A DNA stretch of 64,000 nucleotides from contig NC_087095.1 of NCBI RefSeq assembly GCF_963855985.1, positions 4,474,001 through 4,538,000 of the forward strand. The letters run 5' to 3'. A model generated the notes under the pieces. It saw nothing but the letters and a program-made list of their open reading frames with translations. It did not search any database and was not told the DNA's origin. Below are positions 8,258 through 22,100 of this stretch, one piece after another. Source of the DNA: Ostrinia nubilalis (taxonomy: Eukaryota > Arthropoda > Insecta > Lepidoptera > Crambidae). The first letter of the stretch is position 1; each line of letters starts with the position of its first letter. Both the position numbers and the translations under genes were made by a program.

Positions 8258-10955
8258 AACACAGATAAAATTACGCTACAATTAAATTGACTAACATTTT
8301 AAACTTACTTATCAATCAAATGTATCTTTAAACTCCAAATCGAGTCCTTTGACTTATAGCTATAAACTTGTCAATGTCGTTTTTAACAAATCATGTTCGG
8401 TCTGAAAGCAGTCTTTAATTGTTCTTTGTATTAGCGTCAATGGAAAAAATTGAGTGGTCATCAATACTGAATACGTTCTACGAGGCGTGTACGTCCTCGT
8501 GATTACGTGACAATGCCTCAACACTATTCTAATAATGGTGTATTTAGCCAAGGCCTAAATATCGTCACAGCTAAAAGCTAAATTATGGACAAAATAACGT
8601 ATGACGTATTCTTCTTTAATTTGTTATGTTGACAAGCTTGTAAATAGCAACAGCTAGTCGTTTCTTTGTAATGTTAGTTTGAGTAAATGGTAAATACATA
8701 ATTCCAGGCACTGGGTCTAAATAATGTTGTAGAAGTTACAGAAAAGAAAAACACATTTCATTTTGTATCACTCACAGTAAATAATATTTACATTGGTAAA
8801 CAAGATTTTTAAGAGACATTTATTAAGTGAAGCCTCCCTTTGTCAAGAAGCTGGTTTTTACCTGGCGTAATTTTTTATTTGTCACTACGATCGAGCGTGT
8901 AGAATAAATAGAACTTGGAACCTTAAAATAGCATATCAAAGTATAGACCCATGTCCAACGTAGAGGGATTTAATTAATTAGCAGATAACATGTTCAAATT
9001 ACGATTGCCAAACTGATTGGGAAGTTGACACACCTACAATTGATTCTAAAATAGGACACACGGGGGCACGGGGCAATTCCGACCCCTCCAAGTTTGGTCG
9101 GGGCCCACATGACGTCACGCGTCACCGGGCCCATTCCGCGGGACGTAAATCTGGTGGCCTTATCTCCATCGGGTAATTAATTGCTGGGACAAACAACTTC
9201 CCTGTGTCATTTTGTTCCTGCCACTAACGTCCAATCGAGGTGAAACACCTTATTTTGATGGTAATGAAGTAATCGTACCTGTACCTACATTAATATGGGG
9301 AGTGAAACTTGATGGGAACTTTAATTTTTGAAAGTGCATAGGTACCTGAAGTATGCCTCCAGTATCTATTCTAATATGAAACTTACTAAAAATAGTATGT
9401 TACGTATCAGAATGTTAGTGTAGAGACCTTAGAGAAGGAAATACGACTTTTAGTTACAAAAACTTGAAAAAGATAATATTTTTCAAGTTACTTATAATGA
9501 AGAAAATTCAAAGCAAGTAAGCAAGTTTGGGGATATATCAATAAATGTAAATGTAATTGGAATTCAATAAACAAATTCAAATTCATTTATTTCACAGAAA
9601 TACACTATATACTATGTACTATGTTTAACGGTAATATTTGTACAGCCCACTTTAATCGGCTATGTGCTACATATAGTACAACATTCCTTTCTCATTGAAT
9701 CGTCGATACAAGTGTTCGCAGCAGCTGTGTTGTTACAATGTTTGCTTGCGACGCAACACCTGCACATACATTTATTATAGAAAATGGTATATGTTCCTAT
9801 GTGCAGGTTGTGTAGTACATAGCACAGGCTACAATTGGTTTTCCAATATATCCCAGTTCCGAGGAGGTTAAAATCTCGATTCCAAAATGAAGCATAAAAT
9901 ATTTAACCCCTTATTCATAAAAGCTGAAACAAAATACATATAACTAACTGCTTTAATGAAATTCAGTATTGTTTCCTTTTATCACAGCGAAATCGACATT
10001 TGCGAGAAAGTGAAAATGTATTTAATACTCGTAGCAAAAGTCTCATCCTATGAATAAATTGTTTGTATGATAAATTATGATTTAAGTTTCGCGAATTCTG
10101 ATGCTAATAAGACTTTATAAATTTTACAAGAATTCCAAGTAAACAAAGAAAGATAAATACATTTTAAATTAAAAACGTTAAAACAGTTTAATGTAGCCGA
10201 AGAGACGTTTGAAGCTAAACAAAGCTTAAGTGAATTTACTAACGCGCTCACGAACTCCTAATCAACAATTACGTAACGTTTTGCGATAGTTTTAGAACAG
10301 CTTAGCAGAGAACAAAGGCTTTTCAATCTTCAGGACTCAAAGCTAGTATCTAATGAAGCGAAGGATATTTAATGATTAATGGTTTCTTTATTTTATACGA
10401 CGTTTAACTTTCAAAGAGACAAAGAACTAAAAATGAGAGACGATTTGAAATATTTTTCCAATTGTTTTATCTTTTATTGAGAAAAAGAAAATAGGCCTCC
10501 AAATCCATTACAAATACGTCCAATCAATCTCTAGAGATGAGACCTCTCTCATGTTATCAGAAACTGAACTCATGACCTTTGTATTTTATTAACTTGAATG
10601 TGTCTAAATTTATTCTCTCATTTTGTTCTTGAGATCGCAATAAAATAGGTACACGTTTATATTGTATTTATTAATACTTAAGCTGATAGTCTCTATAGGT
10701 CTAGAGAAGTCTATTTTTATTTTTGTGCTTCTATTTCTTAAAGATACGTAATGTAATACCCAAAGCTTAATGAATTTATTGATTCAATTAAATTGCCTAA
10801 ATCTAGAGACGAAGTTGTTTGTGTAAAGACCACTTTTACAAGTTTTATAAAGCCTTAGAGGGCGTGTGTAGGGCTGCCTACTAAGAAAAGCAAACATTTG
10901 CACGAATTATTGTTTATTTGTAACACAAAGTGACATTTTATTTAGTGTGATAGTA
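8258..10955. other. Non-coding DNA
   Basis: No credible gene. At about 9,565-9,600, the minus strand reads like a LINE 3' tail (AAATAAATGAATTTGAATTT), but no coding remnant is attached. A GC-richer block at 9,061-9,190 is listed separately. The rest is AT-rich and unremarkable. Confidence 0.5.
9061..9190. promoter_or_regulatory. GC-rich block with CRE-like and homeodomain-like sites
   Basis: This is an isolated GC-rich patch in AT-rich DNA. It contains the full CRE palindrome TGACGTCA beside a second ACGCGTCA, then TAATTAATTG, a typical homeodomain core. It may be a conserved regulatory element of a gene outside the window or in whose intron it lies. This is inference from motif content only. 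Confidence 0.25.
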
Positions 10956-10967
10956 TCACAGTATCTA

Positions 10968-11031
10968 CAAAGTGGAAAACCTTGGGGGAGGCCTTTGTCC
11001 AGCAGTGGACGTCATTTGGCTGAAACGAAAG
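10968..11031 (+). mobile_element. Extremely 5'-truncated RTE LINE insertion (64 bp)
   Basis: In one frame, 10,973-11,023 encodes WKTLGEAFVQQWTSFG then stop, the conserved C-terminus of lepidopteran RTE-clade LINE polymerase. The perfect 12-base duplicate TCACAGTATCTA flanks it at 10,956-10,967 and 11,032-11,043. This marks it as a target-primed insertion that kept only the 3' end. Confidence 0.85.
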
Positions 11032-11210
11032 TCACAGTATCTAGAACATTATCGATAGTGACGAAAGTTGTGAATTTAATATAGTTAGCTTACATTTAAC
11101 TTAAACCTCTTTACTGTGTGATAATTAATTAGGAAAGCATTTCCAGCTATCACATTAACTTAATAACAAAAGTATGATAAAGTTTTTACACAGCAACGTA
11201 TAAGTAGGTA

Positions 11211-11953
11211 TAGCCTGACCAGGAACATAAAAACCCTGGCATAGAGGCGCGTCAATTGCATTTGATAGTGCAACACTGAGTACAGTCGTACCTGTGTTAA
11301 ATTAATAGGCTAACTTTATGTATCAGGATTCAGGATTACGGGCTAATTTGATATTTTCATAAATTAACGAAAAAATATTATTATAGGTAACCTGGTTTAA
11401 ATAAATTAAAAGAAACCATCAATCGAGCTAGTAGGATTTATTTCATTATTTATCAATAATCAAATTCAGAACTTGAATATTCAACTGCAATGTCTGCTCA
11501 TGAACGCTTCAAATTCGGTACTTCTTTCCCAATTCCATAAAATTCAACACTTAGAAAGTGACAAAAAACTTTAAAATAGGTAGTTGAAACAAACCACAGC
11601 TAATTTTTATAGTGGACTGTACTATACGATAAACATGTCAGTCAATTTGACAACCTTTGTTGGAAACATTATTCAATGAAAATATTGTCCGAACCCTTGG
11701 TATTTCTCTTCGACAAATACTTTAACACATTGTGAACCACTTTTCTTTCACGACTATAAAAAGATTTTAGCAATTTCATTCACAAAATCAATTGCGCACA
11801 TTTAAAATAAAGTTTGTTTACACTTTGACAGCAATAGACTGACATGCAAGGTGACATGTCAATGAAGTTTTTAGTTACTGTTGCCATTAAAAGAAATTAG
11901 TACCATTAGTTTTCCGCAACATGGCGAGGGTTTTTATGTTCCTGGTCAGGCTA
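11211..11953. mobile_element. TA-flanked inverted-repeat transposon (743 bp, Tc1/mariner-type)
   Basis: The terminal inverted repeats are 27 bp and identical: TAGCCTGACCAGGAACAT and on to the CCCT at 11,237, mirrored at 11,927-11,953. TA lies on both sides (11,209-11,210; 11,954-11,955), the signature of Tc1/mariner-type insertion. No intact transposase is present. The right half, read on the minus strand, has a short helix-turn-helix-like open stretch around 11,690-11,800 with stops, possibly the start of a transposase. It is non-autonomous as seen. Confidence 0.85.
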
Positions 11954-14900
11954 TAACTACTTATGAAAAGATGAGTTTCTCATAAAACCCATTAGTAGTC
12001 ATGTTCACCCATCTTTAAAATGTATTTTTGTGACAAAATCTGTGTTCTTCTCATAGGTCCCATCCTTCACCAAATTCGTTCTACGTGAAGGACAGAGTTG
12101 CTTTGAACACTGTTGCCTAATTTTTGAAACTCGTCGCCCCGATACGGTAATTTACGATATTAGCCATTTGCTAGTGATAACCCTATCAGGAGGCGTCGTC
12201 CGCGCGAAGCCGCGTCGCGGGACCAATTCCCGCCTTTATGTTTGCCTCTCGCCGAGTTTTTTTACAAAGTATGCATACGAGACCAGAGAATATTCAGGGC
12301 TCACTCTTGGAGGAACTAACCCTCATAAATATGCGGCTGACGTGCGCTGCCGAATCATTTCGGACCGTTTGCGGGTTATACTTAGTTGAAAGGTGGCCTT
12401 TGAACTTTGGGTTTATATAGGCCAAGTCTTTTACCTAGCGCCTGTAAGTGATCGTGCTCGTTAGTTATAATATAATAACCAATAACCCGAAGTTATTTTT
12501 TTGAGTTAAATTCCATTGCGCTTATATTGTTTTTAAAGGCGTAACTGAGGCCGAGTTAAACAGAAAAAGTATTTGCAGTGTGCACTGTTTGTTAATATCC
12601 AGTTAAAATATGTGTGAGCGCTAACTAAAAGTTGAATTAATGGCAGTAAAAAGTACTTACTAATTTTTTCTACACCTATCGTCTCTCTCTCTAACCGTGT
12701 TATAACGACTGACTAGGAAACCCATTTAGATAGAAATCTAATAAATAATGAATTCATACCTAAATATTGTCATATTTGTATATTCAAAACCTAATACCAA
12801 AGTTTACCTTTTAATCCCAATTCCATGAAACAAGCGACCAATATTTACGTATGGCTTAATCAGTCAGTACCATTGCAAATTAAAGCGAAAGCTAATCCGC
12901 GTCCAATGAATAGAATTATTAATGAAACGTCGGCTAATTATGGTAATTAGTAGTGATTGGTCAGCGCTGTAATATAATAAACAAACGCACGAATGACCTG
13001 TTAATGTTAAAATAACCCAAAATGTCGCTTTTGTTATGACAACAAATAAAAGTGCAAATCAATCCGCACGGCTGGTTTGAAATAAAAATAATTTCATCGT
13101 GGAACAACATACAGTTAATTTATTTTTGTGCAACTAAAATGAAATTAACTGTATGTTGTTTATTATAATATCTTCACCACATAAAACAAAAATGACGGAT
13201 TTCCTCAACTGATTTCAAAAGGAATAAAGTTCAATTCAGGAATATCAGGTGCGATTGTGGTCAAATACCTGCCTTGTCATGCATAAAAAAAAAGTTGTTG
13301 ACTATAGCAAATAAATGATCGATAATGAAGGCTATTTTATTTACCAAACTGTTAATACAAAGAAAACTTATGCGAATTGCAATTGAAACATTAGGCTAAT
13401 ATAAAAACTGTAATATTAATTAAGTAAAAAGTAAATAATGTATTCCCAATAAGATGAAAAATAGATAAAACTTTGTAAATTTTTCTCAGTAATTCACTAT
13501 TAAGACATTTTATTAAAGAGCCTTCAAATACAGCAAGGGCGATATTAACAATTAATTGAATCCATTAATTGATCAATAATTGGCTTAATTATAATTAATT
13601 TGAGTACTTAATTTTATAAAGGTCAGTCTGGCTAAAAATATGATTGAAATTGGATCAGATTTAGCTTTTTCCACGAATTCGTAGTCTCGCCTAAAACTCA
13701 ATATGTTTGATCTTCTACACTAATATTATGAAGAAGAAAGCTTTATTTGTTTAAATTAAATAAATTAAATAGGCTTCTAAACTATTGGACCGATTTAAAA
13801 ATCTTTCACCATTAGAATCCTGAGTACATTATGCCTGATGAACATTAATGAACAATGAACATAGACTATAGAATATTTATAGGCCAGTTATTTTTATAAA
13901 GAAAGCTGAAAACCCCTGAACACCTTCTGAGCACAAAATAATATCGTGGTATTTCCTCACCACAGCACCACGTCACTTTTTTATTTGTGAACCACAGAAT
14001 TCCGGTTTGTAAATCGCATCTCTTTGATGCCAAAATGCGTCGTGATCATTTTTACGCTCAGTCAATTATTTACTTTATGGCTCAATGGACGTTATTTGGC
14101 TTAACCTTCGTATATAACGTGTGAAATATTCCTTGGCTTTAATGTTACTCACATAACCACAGTTTCTCAAACCTTTATTTAAGTTATGTCTTATAAGCAA
14201 AGTATTTATTTGGCTCAACTCTACATTGACGTAGAGCGTATTCGTAAAAGATGGTCTCAATTAAATCAAAGCTTTTCACAAAATATACGTCAATTTCTCC
14301 CAATACTTGAATATCAATATGCCAGAAAATAAGAGATTTGATCACAAAGATTTGAACTTAATCAACTGTTTCAAAGCAAGTAGTAAAGTGATATTTGTAT
14401 TTTATCTTTTCAAACAATATATTCGCTTATGTACTATAGTTTGCGGAGTCTCAGTATGTATCCCGCCGGGACTGGATATAAAACTCTAATATATTCGGAG
14501 CGAAATGATGAACGGTAAGAACCTTTTGTAGGCCGCCTGAATCTTTCTTTATTCGGGACACCATTTTTGCATAAATAACTGTTATATATTGAGCAACATT
14601 TATCAAAAACATCAAATATAATAGCAGCTCATTTTGTTTAACATTTAACCCACCTGTATGAAAAACGGTATCTCTTGTTCAGTGATGGATTCGATTAGTT
14701 AACTGCTAAGTCTATAGGAAAACTTAAAGGTACTTTTCAGCCAATTCCAAGTGATTGCATAAGGAATATAAATAAATAAATAACATCCATTCCCGTGTCG
14801 CGCCTGGCATTAAGCGATATTTCCAATCTCGCACGCGCACTCCGTTTTATTAGATTTTTCAGAGCATCCCCTCGCGTTATCGCAGATCTTCGCCGGTGCC

Positions 14901-17900
14901 AAATAATAACGAAATTCGGCAAAATTTGCGTTTACGCACCACTCCGTTCCGTTCCCCTTCCTTTCCGAAATACAACGGCGGCTTTTTTTCAATACGACAA
15001 TTGAATAAATTGTTTCGCCATTTTTGCTAGGCTCGGGGTTTTGTAGTGTCGCCATGCCCTAGATTTATCGGGACGTTGTTTACAAAGCTTAATACATGTT
15101 ATCGTGTTTGGTTGACACTAGAGCGGGACACAAATTTGATATTGTTTACTCCGAATTTGGGTAAGTACAACATAAACTTTGTTCAAAAACGTTTAATTCA
15201 AATCAATTTCAGCCCGTGACACCTAGTAGGAAAACATAACTTTTGAAACGTAAAAAAGTTTAATTGTAACCTAACCTTTTTTTGTCCCTTTGGCACTGGG
15301 TATTGCCGCAATCTGTCAATGAATGGAACTTTATCGATTCGGTGTGACCGAAATAAATTTCCTTCCTTGAACCTCCGAAGACCTCTGCGACTGCGAGCTT
15401 CGGGACGGTTTGAACAGTTTAAACACGGATCGGGCGTAGGTACTCGTGGGTATGGTAATTAGCAAGTTTACGGAGATAGTTCGCGACGGCCGCCGCGGGG
15501 GCTCCGTCCCACAGTTTATTGCAGCACTCGCGGTTTTATGAAAATATTTTTCAGCTGCAACTTTGTCCGCGATAGTGGTTAATTCCCAAGTTTCGTGAGT
15601 GCGGCGGGGTTGTTACGTCAGCAAATGTTTGTACTCTCTGAAAATAGTCGCACGGAGACGTTCTAAAACCGTTAGGAGCATTGTAAAACTTTCACGATAA
15701 CTTTGCGTTGGTTTGAACGTCATGGCAATGTTATGTCACGCTCCTTCATGTTGCAATCTGGCTGAGTTTGAGTCACCGTTTCTGTCTGTTATTTTATCTT
15801 TTATTTCAAATCACCTTGGTTCGGCCTTAAAAATATTTTCTAAGCTGGCTCTACATCTCCGTCAAATGAACCGTGTCCGATTTAAGTGAGGGAGCGATTC
15901 GGTCCGGAGTGTAGCGGCGAGCGGAGGTCGTGCGGTGACCGCTCGACAGATTTAATCAGACGCCAACAACCGCGAACGATCCAGGGCGTTCCACTCCGGC
16001 GCTCACACGCCTCGCGACCGCACATATGCATGCAACTACCTTTTTTTAACACCTTAGACATGGCTGGACATGGCAAAGGCAGCTGACGCTCGTGCGAATG
16101 ATCTATTCGTCATAAGTTCATGACTGATAGATGAAGAGAATCAACCTTATGTATACGTCAGTCATGAAATTGCATGACTCTCATGTCAGCTTGTAATGGC
16201 CACCATAGTCAATGTCTGCGAGTGCAAATTAAAAATCACAGAAACATCGTCAACGTCATGCAACGAAATCAGTTCGTCACGATTCCAAGAAACAAGGAGA
16301 GCATGAAATCACGATGGTAACATGCAAATCGGCGTGATGCTGCCGGGCGTCGAACCCCGACCTCGCGGGTTCAATAGACGTTATGGTTCAATGTGAATTA
16401 ATCATCTCCCACGCGGACCAACGCATCCACCTCCGCGGGATTACGTCGACCTTACAATTCCAATAAGCAATTAGCGAGTCAGATCGTTACTGATCGGGGC
16501 GAACTCGACTCAAGTCACAATAAAGAACATTAATCAATTACCTGACCCTTCGGCAGAACTCAATCGAGGATCGAGGGTGTATCAAAGTCTCAATGGCAGT
16601 AGGCTGCCGCTGACGAGACGCCGAAGCCGTCTTTACCCGCAATAAATTGCATTCAACACAATTTGTCTGATGTCGCAGTTACTTTTGACTTCGTTTAAAA
16701 GCGAAACCAATATCTTCCCGCCGACTGCTCGTAGGTAAAACGAAGGCTCGGGTTTGCTTTTAAGAAAATGAGTTTGCTATAATTCAAAGTTGAAAGTGGA
16801 TGGTTCTTTTAAACTTTGAAGTATTATCGGGGATGTGAGTAATGACGCAGATACGAAGTTCGTACGTCCAAAGCGCCGCAGTTAACGTAAGCAGATGAGC
16901 CGTGGCGGGAACATACAAATCACATTCCTTTGCTGCTTGTGAAAAATGGGCTCCTACAAAACGGGCGGTCCAGAAAAGATGCGGTCGACGCAGGAATAAT
17001 ATGGCTTTTAAGTGCGGTTAAGGTTCTACATGCAATGACAAATAACCACTTTATATTTAAAAGAACTTTTTGTTAAATGTTTTTTACGATACTATCTAAT
17101 TAATTTCATTTTAAGCGTTTGTCTGTTTCGTGTTTTATTTGCAATGCACTTACGCGAATTACTTCCCTATTACTATTTATTTGTTAACAGCCAATTTGTT
17201 CAATCAGCGAGCAGACTGAGAGCCTTAAACAATGAGCTTTTCTTCTGTTTTTAATTTATCTTTATAACTTATTCTATCTCACTAAATTGAGGAGACAAAC
17301 ACGAAACGCTCAAGAGACCAAGAAGAAGTCCTAATGCGTCAGCAGTTCTAGTTTACTTGTCGAACTTTGCTCTTTGTTCGTAAACAAGCCCAACTGACGA
17401 GGAAGTTTTTCTGTAAAGAAAGTATTTAGGAATTAGGGAGCGTTATGTTTGCACCGTAAAATGTTTCATCTCGTATTACGTAGTGGGGGAGCTCGAACAC
17501 ATTTTCCTCTGTCAATAAAAATGGTTGTCGAGAGGAATGTTTGGTTTGAAAGTTGGATCGATCTGTCGCCGGGGAATATATAGCGTTTTCGCGTAATTTA
17601 GCGGGCACATTCTGCGATCGTATTCAGGCTGCGCCGCGTCGCGACGTCAAGTAACACAAATTGCGCTGCTCGCTCGCTCCGCTGAAAAATGCCCCGCTTT
17701 TAACAACTGGAGGCCACGGCGCAGGTTAAATGGTCATATTCAGTCAAGTTCCAGTACAAATGGCCGACTCTGATATACCGCCTCGCCACTCATTTTTTCT
17801 GCTTAGTTTCGAAAGTGAAACTCTGCTTTCGCGAAATCACACGTGCTCTCAAAGAAATGTCGCAATAACTTTACCTTGGAACATCTACTTACATTAGGGA

Positions 17901-18992
17901 CATCTTGGGAGTAATACTGAAAAATCAGCTCACTCTGCAATGCTGGGGGCAATGGCGCCGCGTCAGTCGTGAACTCGTGACTGAACATAATTTTCATATT
18001 TACTTAAACCGTATGGCAGAAAATCATTACAGTGAAATAACAGGTTTGAAACACACCAAAATGGACGTTAACGTTTATGGTTATAGGAAATCTGGACATT
18101 ACCATTTTCCAGTGAATTAAAAACCGCTCTGCGAGCGTAGTGTGCCACAATTAGGTGGACGATAATTCGCGCGCGGTCTTTCGCAAATAATTAACATACG
18201 AGCCGCTAAAGGAGCAGGGAGGAATAATTAGATTTTAAATGCAATTAAAACTGCTCTTGCGCCTGTCTGTGTTGTGCGGGGTTTAAAAATAAAACCTAAC
18301 AAGTGGGTGGCGCGCCGTGCTGAGTAACAGAGTTCCTTACAGTTACCGTTCACAATATATCAAGTTTTGCCTCTAGTTTAAACTTAGAAAATAAGTCAAA
18401 CGCCATCGGAATTTGCGTTACTGAGTTTATACAACTTTATAGAGCTAGTAATCGTATAACCCTGATAAACAGCAGATTTTTGGCACCTAGAGTCAGAAGA
18501 TGAGACTTGGCGTCCTTTTCGTCTCACCACGGAACCCTAAATAAATATTATGACTATTTGCAGTATTTTCGCTCCAGCGCGTCGCCACTTAGACGAGGTT
18601 CGCAGTGTAAAGGTATAACTCTGTGAAACATTCAATATGATTACCATTATTCGCGTTGTTGATCAAAACAGTATTTGTTATTGTCGTTGTATTTTTAAGT
18701 AGATAACTATTGCGGTGCGAAAGTTGATAGGTACAAATGATGCAAATATATATATTTTTTTGGTAGATTGCCGTTTGTTGTTTATTAAATACTTTCGTCG
18801 ATACGATAAGCTCTGTGCTTTGAAAGCTAACTTTCAGGAGTTAGTTTGTGAGGTGCATATTTATTTATATCTACAATTCTCAAGCATAATAAAATCACTG
18901 TGTGTAGATATTCCAGTTTGGTAGACATTGGAGCCTTAATAAATGATTGTCTGTTTATGCTTCGAAAGACGTTTCAGCGCATTTCAGCGTTC
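11954..18992. other. Non-coding DNA, partly GC-richer, no gene recognised
   Basis: No frame here resembles a known protein. Between about 14,780 and 18,600 the GC content rises, and short frames of 60-80 codons overlap on both strands (for example at 14,795-15,055 and 15,882-16,086). This is what GC-rich, stop-poor non-coding DNA gives. It might contain unrecognised small exons, promoters or conserved non-coding elements. A small inverted repeat, TTCATGACTGA with its complement, lies near 16,117-16,170. Confidence 0.4.
13103..13160. repeat. Perfect 19-bp stem-loop (20-nt loop)
   Basis: AACAACATACAGTTAATTT at 13,103-13,121 is exactly complementary to 13,142-13,160. The loop is 20 nt. It has the size of a small hairpin RNA, but no promoter or flanking stem extension is visible. 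It may be a MITE relic. Confidence 0.85.
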
Positions 18993-19116
18993 CGAGTTGG
19001 TTGGCACCACCTATCTTATTTTAACCGTAACAATAATATTAACCGGTGCTTTTTGTGTGGAGTTTGACAGATTTTTGACGTTTGTCAAAGTTAAAGTAAG
19101 ATGGTACAACTCAGCC
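18993..19116. mobile_element. TAA-type MITE, copy 1 (PIF/Harbinger-like)
   Basis: This is one of three related copies (others at 47,984 and 50,640). The right end carries GGTACAACTCAGCC, then TTA. The interior carries the shared GACAGATTTTTGACGTTTGTC block and an ACCGGTGCTTTTTGTGTGG segment. The left end is divergent (GGTTGGCACCACC). The orientation is inverted relative to the other two copies. Confidence 0.65.
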
Positions 19117-22100
19117 TTAGTTTGTTAACATCTCACACGTTACCTAGCAAGTTTAGCAACCCATAACGCTAGAAGAGATTTATGAGTAGGTAAGTACCAA
19201 AAAAACGTAGGATCAATAAGTAAAGATTTTTACTGTATAAAATAAATAATTCAAGATAGAAGGCCCAGTCCATTAAACGTTTTGTATCGGTGTTTGGCGG
19301 AGCGTAACGGGCGGCATAAAATGTAAATATTTCTCAGAACAGTAAGTAATAACCCGCCTTCCGCCGGCTGACCTTTTTTAGGATTTCCACTGAAGAATAC
19401 CGAATGTATCTGTACAAATACGCGGCCAGTATTGGGGAGGAAATTAAATACCAATATTTGTCGAATCTTTTAAGGATAGATTTGACAGTAAGCGGAACGT
19501 GTAAGGTAGGATAGGTAATTATCCTGGTTACATAACTTAATCCGGTTCAAGGATAGATCCGTTTGTTGCTAAGCTTAAAACTAGCTAGCAATAGGTATAA
19601 CTATAGGTATATTTGAATATTTGATAAAGTTCGAGAGAGGTCTTCTTATGTAAAGAAAAATTTCCTGAAAACTGTACATTTTCATTTTCCCATCCCACTC
19701 TTTTACAGAACTACTTCGAACCATTCGGTTAAGAATTAGTACCTACGTCAAAAGTCTCATAAATATAAATAGATACTTTGTTATTACACAAAAACGTTTT
19801 CTCAAATAAGCTCTAGAAAGTCTTTCAGGTCTACTGGGGCCTGAAATTGTAATAATCAACGATCCTTATATAACGATCACTCATGTCTACTATCCTTCAA
19901 TAATTATTTTTACTTTACTACTACGAACCATTAATTTTATTGCAAACGGAAACGACAATTCATCATTGCTTTATTAGTTTTCCTGAATTTGTTAACAACA
20001 AGAAAATTGCGTTTCAATATAACTTTTTATTGCGAATGAATAAAAACAAAAGCTTGTGAAATATTGTATGTGAAATAAAGGTAACAGACAGTGTAGTAGA
20101 TAATAAAGGTGAAATAAAAAGAAGAATTCTTTTTTCGAGTCCAAAGAACATTTGTACTAGGTATTATGACGGATTTTTTACCAGGAACGAATATCGTTCA
20201 CACTTGACCGGCTTTATGGGATCGCTCGTATCTTCTCGGTCGGACGCGCTTGAGCCCTCGCCTTCATTAAAATCGACCTTTGGAAACTCCGTGTTTTTCT
20301 AAAATTAACGAACATCACCGAATTGAGGTCAGGCAAAATGTGAAGTATGGATTAGCCAGAATTGTACGGTGGTGGAATAAACTGTCACTTATGTAAAGTT
20401 AATGTATTCTAAGGACTCTTTCAAGTTAGACGTCTGTCGTAGGCGTTTTGAATCGAGCGTTTGCAACACCGCACACTAATAGGTAATTCAGTCATTTTTA
20501 ATTCAGAGGCGGCTTTGTCATTTTTCCTGCAAACAGACAGCCATAAGTGTCATTAGTACTGACAAAGATTAATTATAGTGTTTAACTACAGCCCAGTCCT
20601 AAAATAAAACGTAGACTGGAAATATGAACAGCACGCTTTTGTCCAATCATTATTTTATTTACTGTGAACCGAATAAGCTCGTTTAATTTAGAACGATATA
20701 CGTTCTCATTAAAATCTAATTTAAGCCGTTCATACACGTGTACTGCGTTCTAACATAATTTATGCAATAACCAAAGTTATTAGCCGCATCGGAGACGAAG
20801 CGAGTCAACCGAAGAACAATTACTTGAACTGCTGGCAAGTTCCAAACTCAACAACTCAATTCGTAAAATTCTATGAACATTGTAAGCATGTTAAACAAGC
20901 ATGAACTCTGACAAATGACAATGATTAAAAGACGTACCTTTTGGGAACTTTCAGAATTTTCTTGGGTGGTAATTAGTAGTACATTCGCCGGCACATCACT
21001 CTACCACAAATGTCAAAATGTACTTATTCGTCTTTATCTCTAAGATATTGGGAAAATTCCATTAGCCTAGCTAGCCAAACATTTATTTTCCCTCTAGACT
21101 TTGATGTCATTATGAAGAGACGACATCGACACAGGCATAGTAAAAGAAGAAACCTGTTCATTGCACGTAGTATGTAATTATTATGTTGCCATTCTATCTA
21201 AGTTTTAAGTCAATTTCGTTAAACGAGGCACTTAAGTGTGTTTCTTTTCTTTATTTTTTAATGGCAATAAGTTGAGTTTTGAATGTTGTCTAATAATGTT
21301 TGTTATTTCTCTCTTTCACTGTGATCAAGGCACGTGTCGACTCAACCGGCGTCACGCTGGCGTCAACTCCGAGCGTGAGCAATGCTATGGGGCGTCACTG
21401 GCGCCATCTTGACGTATTGCAAGGTTTACTCCGGGAAAACCCCAGTTTGGATTGCATAAGGACGGAGGAAAAGCTAGCAAACTTATCTACATAATAGACA
21501 CTAACTTAAAATTTAAGATAGAGTAAAAAACTAGCCAGTTCATTCAGCTTGTCTAAAATACCTAAGCCATTATTTTTTGTTAGTTTCTTAGAAATTAGGA
21601 TGCTAGCCTCTGAAAAACTAAAGCACTTTAAGCTCTTCGCTGTAAAGATTATATCAAAGTGTGCGTCTTCCATTGCACGACAATTCTGTTGTTTAAACCT
21701 ATTTTGATTAAGTCTGGCGCCCAACGTGGTCCTCATCTATTTCAACAAAACACTATGTTCGAAGCAATGTAAACACTAAAACCTTCCCAATAAAGTTACT
21801 ATTACAATCACTTTACTGACTACACACAGTTCTACGTAAAATTAATCTTAGATACAGATCTTTGTGACTACGTCACGTTACAACCCGTACACGTTTTGAC
21901 TCCACGTTTAAATATTCAAAACAAGTTTCTCATTAATGTTAGTGAAATATGAATGAATTTGTTAATTACATCATGGAATGCTATCTAACGAAAACTTAAT
22001 AGCAGTCTAGCAATTTAAATAACAAATAAATTGGAGTTGATTCGAACTTGACTTATTGTTAATTTATTATTGCATTAAGTTCGCCTTATGTTCAAATTTA

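Noticed and set aside
16330..16380. GGGGTTCGACGCCC on the minus strand as a tRNA T-arm
   Set aside because: No acceptor stem or anticodon arm around it.
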